A DNA stretch of 64,000 bases, from assembly GCA_038114465.1 (NCBI GenBank), contig JAYNQW010000001.1:62001-126000 (forward strand), given 5' to 3'. The notes beneath the pieces were generated by a model. The model saw only the letters and a program-made list of their open reading frames with translations, did not search any database and was not told the DNA's origin. The DNA is from CALINB01 sp938045325. Lineage in GTDB: Bacteria; Pseudomonadota; Alphaproteobacteria; Rhodospirillales; CALINB01. The translations under genes and the position numbers were made by a program. How positions within the stretch are numbered: position 1 is the stretch's first letter; the number at the start of each line of letters is the position of its first letter. Positions 50,873 to 58,710 of the stretch are shown here, piece by piece.

Positions 50873-52159
50873 TCATGGCGCCTCGTTGCTGCGTTCCATG
50901 CGCCGTTTCAAACGAAGCAACTCACGGCGGCGATTATCCTCTGCAATCAAATGTTCAATATGACGCCCCTGAAACAACGTAATGCCCACCGATTGGCCGA
51001 AATCGATTGCTTCACGGCTGTCGACCCGGCACAAAATGACACGGTCTTCGCCGGTGTAGCGGATCATGTTTCGGATGTGCGTATGGATTTCCTCGCCACC
51101 GTCCATCATTTCAGGATGCCAAACGAGCTTGACGAAATCGGCGCCTAAGCGCTCGCGGTCGATCACCGCCATAGCTTGATAGCTGAGCCCGTCGATACAA
51201 ACCCGATAGCCTTTCGCCTGAATAAACTCACGGGCGAATAAATACGCCCCCAGATTGGCAAAGATATCAACTTTCTGCAGTTCGATGATCATACCCCCGC
51301 GGCGATTGGCGGTAATGTTATCGTCAAAGGACTGGAATTCCTGAGACAGCAATGTGCCGACATTTAAGTTAAAGCTGATATCGCCGGAGATGGTGAGCGT
51401 ATCGGTTTTGGACAGCATGGACAGCATGCGCCGGTCGAGGGTCTCGGTCAGATGCTGGAATAGCCAGCGATTGGCCATCAGGTTGACGCCGGGTAATAAC
51501 GTCTCCCGCAGGTCCGCAATGGAAATAAACAGTTCACTAAATGCCGGCTCCGGCACACGGCGCCGGGTTAAAGAACAAATATACTGACGCCGGACCATGT
51601 TGGATAAATCCGTTCGCGTTAAGGCATTCTCGACCCGGCCCAAAACTTCCGGCGTCAGCGGCTCGCCCTTTTCTTGTTTGGCTTTTAATGCCGAACGCGT
51701 GTCCATTTGATTGTTAAAGGATCGGCTTTTGTCATTTGACGCATTGATCAAGTCTTGGACAAGATTCAGAATGACATCGTAATGGGTCTCAATATCGTAC
51801 CAATCGGAAAATTTGATTTCGGATTCGTCTTCTTCCAGAACAAGTGGATCGTCGCTGAATAAATACCGGATTTGCTGAACCACCGTTTCGACATGCGGCG
51901 CAATTTCTTCCTTATAAAAAAAGAAGATGTCCGCGTTTTTGAGAACAAACAATTGGCCGTCCAGCGATTCCACAAACGATTCAAAATCTTCCGCAGCAGC
52001 GCGAATGTGATGCTCGCGCCGGTTAAATGGCCGCAGGGCCGATAAGTGAAGATGAACAAGCTTCCGGCCGTCCCGGTGTTGTTCCAGGCGGTGAATGTAA
52101 TCGAGCAGCAATTTCTCTTGGCTCGGCAACCGGTTCACGGGTTGGGTATCACGTGCCAT
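50873..52159 (-). CDS. Degenerate EAL-domain-like protein (copy 1)
   Basis: A 428-residue soluble protein. Residues 15-190 form an unrecognised N-terminal domain. The rest follows the EAL barrel: ISFNLNVGTLLSQEFQSF, MIIELQKVDIF, GYRVCIDGLS, ADFVKLVWHPE and LFQGRHIE line up with its strands. The DDFG motif is reduced to DGLS and the AEGVE glutamate is replaced (CRVDS), so cyclic-di-GMP hydrolysis is unlikely; ligand sensing or a scaffold role is more plausible. It is about equally long as, and clearly homologous to, the gene immediately upstream (52199-53455), 39 nt away. Confidence 0.72.
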   Translation of the reverse strand: MARDTQPVNRLPSQEKLLLDYIHRLEQHRDGRKLVHLHLSALRPFNRREHHIRAAAEDFESFVESLDGQLFVLKNADIFFFYKEEIAPHVETVVQQIRYLFSDDPLVLEEDESEIKFSDWYDIETHYDVILNLVQDLINASNDKSRSFNNQMDTRSALKAKQEKGEPLTPEVLGRVENALTRTDLSNMVRRQYICSLTRRRVPEPAFSELFISIADLRETLLPGVNLMANRWLFQHLTETLDRRMLSMLSKTDTLTISGDISFNLNVGTLLSQEFQSFDDNITANRRGGMIIELQKVDIFANLGAYLFAREFIQAKGYRVCIDGLSYQAMAVIDRERLGADFVKLVWHPEMMDGGEEIHTHIRNMIRYTGEDRVILCRVDSREAIDFGQSVGITLFQGRHIEHLIAEDNRRRELLRLKRRMERSNEAP

Positions 52160-52198
52160 GGAAACCCTCTATCCAATCGTTGGGGTAGATGAGCGAAC

Positions 52199-53455
52199 TC
52201 ATATGATGCCTTTTGCAATCATTTTTTCGACGATGATGTCAGCGTAATGGCCTTGAAAACGGTGAATGCCGAGCTGCAGTCCCCATAAAATAGCGCCCTC
52301 CGAATCAACCCGTGACAGCACCATTTTGTTTTTGCCGGCTAAATTCACCTGCACGCGCATATCATCGAGGCGTGACTTCGGCACTTCGCCCAGGAACTCT
52401 TTACTCCAACCGAGTTTAATCAAATCGGCATCGAGTAAGCCCGGATTAAAAAATTGAAATGAAATCGGATTTAAGCCGTCGATCAACACGCGATAACCGT
52501 TTTCTCGCAGTTGATCGCGGGCAAATGCATACATACCCAGGTCGGCGAATACATCGATGAGTTGTAATTCGACGACGATTTTTCTCGCGTTATGACCGAT
52601 CGAACGGTGAAACGTTTGAAATTCGCGGGACAACACCGTGCTGATGTTGAGATTTAGGCTAATGGAATCGGGCATCGATTCAAAATCAAAATGCGCCACG
52701 ACGGTCAACATACGACGGTCAATGGTTTCTGTCAGATATTGAAACAGCCAAGAATTGCCGAACAGATTGACGTTCGGGGCAAGCCGGCGCTGCAAATCCT
52801 GCATGGAAACGTAGTGCTCCCTAAAAAGGGCACTGCCTTTACCGTCTTCGCGAATGGTGATGGCCATTTGCTGTCTGAGCAAATCGGAAATATTCACTTC
52901 CATCATGCGCTGATTGATGGCGGCAAGATTACGTGGGTCAAGCGGTTTACCCGCCATGGAATAAGATGCCGCCGGCGCGCTGTCCTCGCTGTCAAGTTTT
53001 TGACGTTTATTCGCTTCTTCTTCCAGTTTAATCGCTTCGGCCATGAAAGCTCGAAAGTCGGCCTTCTGTGTCAGATCGTACCACGTGGTAAAACGGTCTT
53101 CGAAGGAGCCTTCATCGCCGAATGTCAGCGGGTCTTCGCTGAACAATGCGCGAACTTTGTAAACAGCTTGATCGACATCATCGACGGGCACGTCGCGGCA
53201 CAGCAAAACGAGATCATGATTGGAAAGCACATAAAGTGTGGCATCGAAATTTGCGAGCAAGGGCTCAAAGGCCCGGGCGGCAATGCGGATAAAATTTTGC
53301 TGGCTATTATCGGGCCTTAATTCAGAGAGGTGGACATGGATCGAAAATTGGCCGACCGGATGATCTTGAATCCGCCGCAAATGGCCGACCAACAGCGTCT
53401 CTTCGGACGTCCCGCTTAAATTGGGTACGGTGGTGAAGTTTGCCGCATCGGCCAT
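52199..53455 (-). CDS. Degenerate EAL-domain-like protein (copy 2)
   Basis: The 418-residue paralogue of the downstream gene, with the same two-part layout: an N-terminal domain (VHLSELRPDNSQQNFIRIAA) and a degenerate EAL barrel (ISLNLNISTVLSREFQTF, KIVVELQLIDVFADLG, GYRVLIDGLN, ADLIKLGWSKE, RFQGHYAD). The second metal-site Asp is Gly in DGLN and the late Glu is missing (LSRVDS), as in copy 1. Both copies share LFxxSWLFQ/RWLFQ-LTET-DRRML. The pair is probably one transcript and may form a heterodimer. Degeneration precedes the duplication, since both have the same changes. Confidence 0.72.
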   Translation of the reverse strand: MADAANFTTVPNLSGTSEETLLVGHLRRIQDHPVGQFSIHVHLSELRPDNSQQNFIRIAARAFEPLLANFDATLYVLSNHDLVLLCRDVPVDDVDQAVYKVRALFSEDPLTFGDEGSFEDRFTTWYDLTQKADFRAFMAEAIKLEEEANKRQKLDSEDSAPAASYSMAGKPLDPRNLAAINQRMMEVNISDLLRQQMAITIREDGKGSALFREHYVSMQDLQRRLAPNVNLFGNSWLFQYLTETIDRRMLTVVAHFDFESMPDSISLNLNISTVLSREFQTFHRSIGHNARKIVVELQLIDVFADLGMYAFARDQLRENGYRVLIDGLNPISFQFFNPGLLDADLIKLGWSKEFLGEVPKSRLDDMRVQVNLAGKNKMVLSRVDSEGAILWGLQLGIHRFQGHYADIIVEKMIAKGII

Positions 53456-53476
53456 GGTTACGTTTGTTCCATTCTA

Positions 53477-53554
53477 TTTAGGGCCCTGCTCAATGGGGCA
53501 CGCATGCATCAAGCGCCGAGACGGCCATGAAACGGACACTGCCTCGGCCCTAAA
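53477..53554. other. Gap between EAL-like gene and phosphatase, with distant 9-bp inverted arms
   Basis: The 290-bp divergent gap (53456-53745) contains no gene I can support. TTTAGGGCC (53477-53485) recurs inverted as GGCCCTAAA (53546-53554), 60 bp apart. This may be chance. Confidence 0.25.
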
Positions 53555-53745
53555 CCATAGAAACCTTTCGTTAACAGGCGCTTACCGTCATTTTACCATG
53601 AAATTTCCCACAAAATCGCGCCTCTAGCGCCGAATCGCCACCAATCGCGGCACTTTCCCAACATGAGAAGCCGTAAATCATATATCAAGGCTACTATGGC
53701 ATACTGATTGTGACGCCAGGACAGGCAACCAGCCAACGCATCACC

Positions 53746-54516
53746 ATGGTTAAATCGCCTCAACAAAACCCGCACCATCCCCAACCCAGAATCCCACGTG
53801 GCCGGCGCATTTACGCCATCGGCGATATTCACGGCCGTTTGGACCTGCTTGAGTTACTTCACGATGCTATTTTAGAAGATGCTCAAACGGCGACGGGCAA
53901 ACGAAAAACCTTGATTCATCTCGGCGATTATATCGACAGGGGGCCCGATTCTTTCGGCGTTGTGGACCGGCTATCCGAATTCACCAACGACGACTTCGAT
54001 GTCATTAATTTAAAAGGTAATCACGAAGATTTTCTCATTCGGTTTGTGCAAAATGAATCCAAACTAGCGCCGCTTTTGGATGTTTGGCGAAATAACGGCT
54101 GCATTGAGACCTTATTAAGTTACGGTATCGACATCCGCGATCCAGGGGAGCAATCACCCGATGAAGAAGCCCGGCATATCCGAAACTTATTAAGCGACGC
54201 CATTCCTAAATCCCATATGGCTTTTTACCGGAACTTGAAACTCCGCCACACTATCGGTGATTATTTATTTGTTCACGCCGGTATTAATCCAGATCTTCCC
54301 ATGAACCGGCAAACGAAAACCGATCTTATTTGGATTCGAAACCGTTTTCTTTCGCATGCGGGGCCGTTTGAAAAAGTTATCGTCCACGGTCATTCCATTT
54401 CCAACACGCCGGAAGTCCTCGACCATCGCATCGGAATCGATACGGGCGCATATTTTTCAAACCGGCTGACGTGCCTTGTGCTTGAGGACAATGAACGGCA
54501 TTTCATCGAAACGTAG
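53746..54516 (+). CDS. PPP-family serine/threonine protein phosphatase (metallophosphoesterase)
   Basis: From the ATG at 53746 the enzyme has 256 residues and all PPP signatures: IGDIHGRLDLLELL, LGDYIDRGPDSFG, LKGNHEDFLIRF, and later HAGINPDLPMNR and VHGHSISNTPEV. This is the lambda-phosphatase/PrpA-like bacterial group using two metal ions. An in-frame GTG at 53710 is a less likely start. It precedes the UDP-sugar gene by 93 nt and may not be in the same unit. Confidence 0.9.
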   Translation: MVKSPQQNPHHPQPRIPRGRRIYAIGDIHGRLDLLELLHDAILEDAQTATGKRKTLIHLGDYIDRGPDSFGVVDRLSEFTNDDFDVINLKGNHEDFLIRFVQNESKLAPLLDVWRNNGCIETLLSYGIDIRDPGEQSPDEEARHIRNLLSDAIPKSHMAFYRNLKLRHTIGDYLFVHAGINPDLPMNRQTKTDLIWIRNRFLSHAGPFEKVIVHGHSISNTPEVLDHRIGIDTGAYFSNRLTCLVLEDNERHFIET

Positions 54517-54609
54517 AATTGATATTTGCACGGCCAGCAACATGACGTTTGGCCGAATCGGCAATTGGTGATAGCTTCGCCGAAATTTAGAACGCTTAAG
54601 GACGGCTTG

Positions 54610-55557
54610 ATGGCTTTGCGGAAAAAAATTCTGGTTACGGGAGGCGCCGGGTTTCTCGGATCCCATTTATGTGACCGACTGATTCGAGACGGTAACGATG
54701 TGCTGTGTGTCGATAATTTTTTTACCGGCAACAAGGATAACATCGAGCATTTAATGGGCAATGCACACTTTGAACTCATGCGTCACGATGTGACGTTTCC
54801 GCTCTATGTCGAGATTGATGAAATTTTCAATCTCGCCTGTCCGGCATCACCGATCCATTATCAATATGACCCCGTGCAAACGACGAAAACCTCGGTACAT
54901 GGTGCAATTAATATGCTGGGGCTCGCTAAGCGGACGCGGGCGAAAATTTTACAATCCTCAACGAGCGAGGTGTACGGCGATCCGGATGTGCACCCTCAAC
55001 CGGAAAGTTACCGCGGTCAGGTCAACCCGATAGGCCCAAGAGCCTGTTATGACGAAGGCAAGCGTTGCGCCGAGACGCTGTTCTTCGATTATCACCGCCA
55101 GCACAATCTCAACATTCGGGTCGCACGCATTTTCAACACATACGGCCCCCGTATGCATCCTAATGACGGCCGTGTGGTTTCAAATTTTATCGTTCAAGCC
55201 ATTAAAGGTGAGGCGATTACGGTCTATGGCGACGGTCAGCAAACACGGTCTTTCTGCTATGTCGACGATTTGATTAGCGGATTAATCGGCCTGATGAACG
55301 CGCCGGACACAACGACAGGCCCAATTAATTTGGGCAATCCCCATGAAATTCCGATCGGCACGCTGGCTGAAAAAATCATTGAAATGACGGGTTCAAAATC
55401 ACCAATTGAACGCAAGCCTTTACCCGAAGACGACCCAATGCAGCGCTGCCCGGATATCACGCTCGCAAAAAAAGAGCTCGGGTGGCAGCCAGCGGTCGCA
55501 CTGGAAAACGGTCTCGAAAAAACCATTGCCTATTTTAAATCCATTATTCAGAGGTAA
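54610..55557 (+). CDS. UDP-glucuronate decarboxylase (UDP-xylose synthase), extended SDR
   Basis: The 315-residue enzyme has TGGAGFLGSHLCDRLI for NAD binding, NLACPASPIHYQYDPVQT, STSEVYGDPDVHPQPE, the catalytic Tyr-Lys in ACYDEGKRCAETLFFDY and RIFNTYGPRMHPNDGRV, a pattern specific to UXS-type UDP-glucuronate decarboxylases. It makes UDP-xylose, or the 4-keto intermediate, for a surface glycan. The ATG at 54610 has AAGGA 8 nt upstream; the longer frame lacks conserved sequence. The lactonase gene follows after 10 nt. Confidence 0.92.
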   Translation: MALRKKILVTGGAGFLGSHLCDRLIRDGNDVLCVDNFFTGNKDNIEHLMGNAHFELMRHDVTFPLYVEIDEIFNLACPASPIHYQYDPVQTTKTSVHGAINMLGLAKRTRAKILQSSTSEVYGDPDVHPQPESYRGQVNPIGPRACYDEGKRCAETLFFDYHRQHNLNIRVARIFNTYGPRMHPNDGRVVSNFIVQAIKGEAITVYGDGQQTRSFCYVDDLISGLIGLMNAPDTTTGPINLGNPHEIPIGTLAEKIIEMTGSKSPIERKPLPEDDPMQRCPDITLAKKELGWQPAVALENGLEKTIAYFKSIIQR

Positions 55558-55567
55558 CCGCTGTCTC

Positions 55568-56491
55568 ATGAATCATTACAATCCGGAAGTCATCGAAACC
55601 GAAATTTTTGCCCGCATCCCTGATAAATTTCGTCAGAGAGGATCGCACCCGGGGACGCGTTCTACTTATTATGTGCGTCAGCCCGAAGGAGTCGATTGCT
55701 ACATCGAAGGCCCGTCGTTCGACCGGGACGGTAATTTATATTTTACCGACATCCCGTACGGACGGATTTTTCGCATGGAGCCGGACGGCACGATCGATTT
55801 GGCCACCGAGTACGACGGCGAACCGAACGGTTTGAAAATTCACAAAGACGGACGCATTTTCATCGCCGACTTCAAACACGGCATCATGGTGATGGACCCG
55901 AAGTCGGGAAAAATTGAGCCGTTTCTCGACATGAGACAGGCGGAAAACTTCAAGGGCGTTAACGATCTTGTGTTCGCCTCAAACGGTGATTTGTATTTTA
56001 CCGATCAGGGGAAAACCGGTCTGCACGATCCGACCGGGCGTGCTTACCGCTTTTCCGAAAAACGCGGCCTCGAATCCCTCATCGACACCCTCCCCGGGCC
56101 GAACGGCATCACCCTAACGACGGACGAAGCTTCGCTTCTGGTCGGCAACCGCTCCAACACGGTATGGTGGATGCCGCTGCGCGAAATGAAACCGCCGTCG
56201 CGCGCCGGGGTATTCTGTTATCTGCCCGGTATGGGCACCCCCGACGGTCAAGCCATGGGCGAAGACGGCAGCCTCGCGGTATGCCAATCCAACATGGGAC
56301 TCGTGCGGGTGTTCAATAACAAGGGCCTGGCGATTTACGACATTCATTCCTGCCTGCCGCCGAAAGTCACCAACCTTGCTTATGGTGTTCGTGATGGCGA
56401 CCGCAACCGCCTTTATATTCTCGAGGGCGGCGGCCATGTCCTGGTTGCCGACATGCCGATGGCGGGCCAGCCGATGTACTCGCACCAATAA
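55568..56491 (+). CDS. SMP-30/gluconolactonase-family beta-propeller
   Basis: A 307-residue calcium-dependent lactonase-like propeller. Repeating strands are visible (EGPSFDRDGNLYFTDIPYGR; GVNDLVFASNGDLYFTDQGK; GPNGITLTTDEASLLVGNR), with metal-ligand Glu in IEGP, Asn in VNDL and GPNG, and Asp in the last blade. No signal peptide. The start MNHYNPEVIETEIF at 55568 follows the UXS stop, suggesting one transcript. Substrate, a sugar lactone or other, is unknown. Confidence 0.87.
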   Translation: MNHYNPEVIETEIFARIPDKFRQRGSHPGTRSTYYVRQPEGVDCYIEGPSFDRDGNLYFTDIPYGRIFRMEPDGTIDLATEYDGEPNGLKIHKDGRIFIADFKHGIMVMDPKSGKIEPFLDMRQAENFKGVNDLVFASNGDLYFTDQGKTGLHDPTGRAYRFSEKRGLESLIDTLPGPNGITLTTDEASLLVGNRSNTVWWMPLREMKPPSRAGVFCYLPGMGTPDGQAMGEDGSLAVCQSNMGLVRVFNNKGLAIYDIHSCLPPKVTNLAYGVRDGDRNRLYILEGGGHVLVADMPMAGQPMYSHQ

Positions 56492-56505
56492 ACAAGCCTA
56501 CTCGA

Positions 56506-56808
56506 TCAAGGCCGGGTAACGTTGCGCCGGCCCGGGTGGCGCCGTCGCGGCGCGGGTTTGCGCAAGCTGTTTTCGTGGCGGCGCTGGTGCTCTTGGCGAT
56601 ACCGCTCGGCATCGGACCGCTCGATATTTAACACGCGTTCGGCATGGTCAAAACACTCAGCCCGGGTAAAACCGTTATCCATACAATCGCGGACGGCGCG
56701 TTCAAACGCATCGGTATCGGCTGCCAGAGACCCGGTAATCAGAAACGATCCTGAAAACAAAACAGCGGCAATCCATCGCCGGTATTGAAAAAGCGGAACA
56801 TTCGTCAT
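56506..56808 (-). CDS. Small secreted protein of unknown function
   Basis: A 100-residue protein with a signal peptide (hydrophobic about 13-28, cleavage near SLAAD) and a mature domain with two cysteines (VRDCMDNGFTRAECFDHAER), which could form a disulfide, then an Arg/His/Pro-rich tail. I do not recognise it. Its ATG overlaps the asnB stop by 4 nt, so it is probably translated with asnB. Confidence 0.6.
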   Translation of the reverse strand: MTNVPLFQYRRWIAAVLFSGSFLITGSLAADTDAFERAVRDCMDNGFTRAECFDHAERVLNIERSDAERYRQEHQRRHENSLRKPAPRRRHPGRRNVTRP

Positions 56809-58616
56809 GATAGAGCCGACTGATAAACCCGTTGCGCCCAGCCGCGCAAGCCCCGGTTTAAATGGGTCGTCGGCGCTTCCGGTTGATCGGCTTGCAGCCA
56901 GTCATGCACTGGAATAGCAAAGCCGGTTTTCGGCCGATTAATGACGGATTCCGGCAACGGGATTTCAGGGCTCGCTGCCATGATTTGTTTTGTCGGACCG
57001 TTCGGGCGAAGCAACCGGGACTCGAGGCGATGAAACAAAACCGAATCGACCAACGGTACGCGAATTTCAAGCGAATGCGCCATGCCGGCCCAATCGGAAT
57101 CACGAAGCAATTGATTTTTCATATACCACTGCATTTCAAGCGCGGCGATTTTGCGGGCAGGCTCTTTAATAGCAGCGCTATCATCTTCAAGGCGATCAAG
57201 CGGGGCGAGTTCGGCCAAACCCTGTTTAACGATATCGTCGTCCAGCACATGTTTCAGCTCCCACGGCATAAAAAGCCCCCGGCATAACAAATAAGCATCA
57301 CCATAGCGGCTCGATAATTCAAGCGCGCTGGCGTACTTCGGCGACAGCCCCCGTTTGAGGAGCGGCGCGCTCAGACAGCGAAACAAGCGCCCCAATGGGC
57401 GCGCACCGGGAATGCGGCCGATCCCACCGACAAATTTGGGAATCCGCTGAAAGGTTTCACGATATCCGCCAAACAACTCATCGCCGCCCAAACCCGAAAT
57501 GGCGACTTTTAAACCAAACTCTTGTGCGGCTTTGGCGACGAAAAAGGTATTCACGCCGTCGATCGACGGCTGATCCATCACCTGTAATAATTTTTCGGAA
57601 TCAGCCGTGAAATCGGCTTTGGAAATCCAACGGACGTGATGACGGGTATTGAGTTTTTTCGCAACCTCACCGGCGAGATGCACTTCATCCCATGGCGTGC
57701 CCTTGTATTCCTCAAAGCCCAACGTAAACGTTTCCAGGTTCGAGCCTTTAATCTCGGCGGCATAGGCCGCGAGCGTCGTCGAATCGAGACCCGCGGATAA
57801 GAAAACACCGACCGGCACATCGGAAACAAAATGATGGGCGACGCTGTCTTGCAAAACATCGCGCATGAGATCGGCGGTTTCCGGCTCGTCACCGGTGCCG
57901 TCACCCGCCGGTGACTCCGCCAGCAACGCGGTAATATTGAAGTACGCTTTCGGGGTGCCGGGTCCATTTTCATCAACCCATAAAACATGCCCTGCCGGCA
58001 AGGCTTTAATATCGGCAAAGAGCGTGTGCGGTTCAGGAACGCTGCCGAACAAATAAAAACCGACACGGCCGGCCGCATTGATGCCGGTACCGGCGTGTCC
58101 ACCGGCGCGAAGCGCTTTCACTTGCGAGGCAACCCGCACGGTGTTGCCATCATCGGCGTAATACAACGGCTTAATGCCGAAGGGATCGCGCGCCAACAAC
58201 AGGCGCCGCGATTCATTATCCCAAAGGGCAAACGCGAACATACCACGTAGTTCTTTCACCATGTCCGCGCCATGGCGTTGATATAAATGCAGCAACACTT
58301 CCGTATCGGATTGAGTCTTAAAAGTGTGGCCTTGCGATTCGAGGCGCGCGCGCAGGGCTTTAAAGTTATAAATTTCGCCGTTGTAAGTGATTCGGTAACG
58401 GCCGTTCTCAAACGCCATCGGTTGGGCGGCGTTGTCGGTGAGATCGATGATTGCGAGGCGGCGATGGGCCAGCCCGATTCGCTGATCGTCCGACACCCAT
58501 ACGCCGTCACCGTCGGGGCCACGGGCCAGCATAGCTTCGCGAATCGCCAAAAGTTCGGTTTCATCGACGGCTGGGGCGGCGGGGCCATAGGCCAAAATAG
58601 CGGCAAGTCCACACAT
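56805..58616 (-). CDS. asnB: Asparagine synthase (glutamine-hydrolysing)
   Basis: The 603-residue enzyme starts MCGLAAILAYGP, so Cys2 is the glutaminase nucleophile. RRLAIIDLTDNAAQPM and YNGEIYNFKALR belong to the class II glutaminase domain, and the synthetase domain has GVFLSAGLDSTTLAAYAAE (pyrophosphate loop) and ISGLGGDELFGGYRETF. The upstream 36 codons of the open frame are not used because the Cys must be residue 2. In polysaccharide clusters such enzymes amidate sugar acids; either that or general asparagine synthesis is possible. It diverges from the bi-domain oxidoreductase. Confidence 0.92.
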   Translation of the reverse strand: MCGLAAILAYGPAAPAVDETELLAIREAMLARGPDGDGVWVSDDQRIGLAHRRLAIIDLTDNAAQPMAFENGRYRITYNGEIYNFKALRARLESQGHTFKTQSDTEVLLHLYQRHGADMVKELRGMFAFALWDNESRRLLLARDPFGIKPLYYADDGNTVRVASQVKALRAGGHAGTGINAAGRVGFYLFGSVPEPHTLFADIKALPAGHVLWVDENGPGTPKAYFNITALLAESPAGDGTGDEPETADLMRDVLQDSVAHHFVSDVPVGVFLSAGLDSTTLAAYAAEIKGSNLETFTLGFEEYKGTPWDEVHLAGEVAKKLNTRHHVRWISKADFTADSEKLLQVMDQPSIDGVNTFFVAKAAQEFGLKVAISGLGGDELFGGYRETFQRIPKFVGGIGRIPGARPLGRLFRCLSAPLLKRGLSPKYASALELSSRYGDAYLLCRGLFMPWELKHVLDDDIVKQGLAELAPLDRLEDDSAAIKEPARKIAALEMQWYMKNQLLRDSDWAGMAHSLEIRVPLVDSVLFHRLESRLLRPNGPTKQIMAASPEIPLPESVINRPKTGFAIPVHDWLQADQPEAPTTHLNRGLRGWAQRVYQSALS

Positions 58617-58710
58617 ACCCTGTGTCATAACCGGCCAAGGGTGTGGGAATAAAGCCTTTTTCGTGATGCTCTCTTTGCCAAACCGGTGAAAATCAGGGTA
58701 CAAAGGCGCC

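Noticed and set aside
53477..53554. Distant inverted arms as a mobile-element end
   Set aside because: No transposase, no target duplication and arms of only 9 bp.
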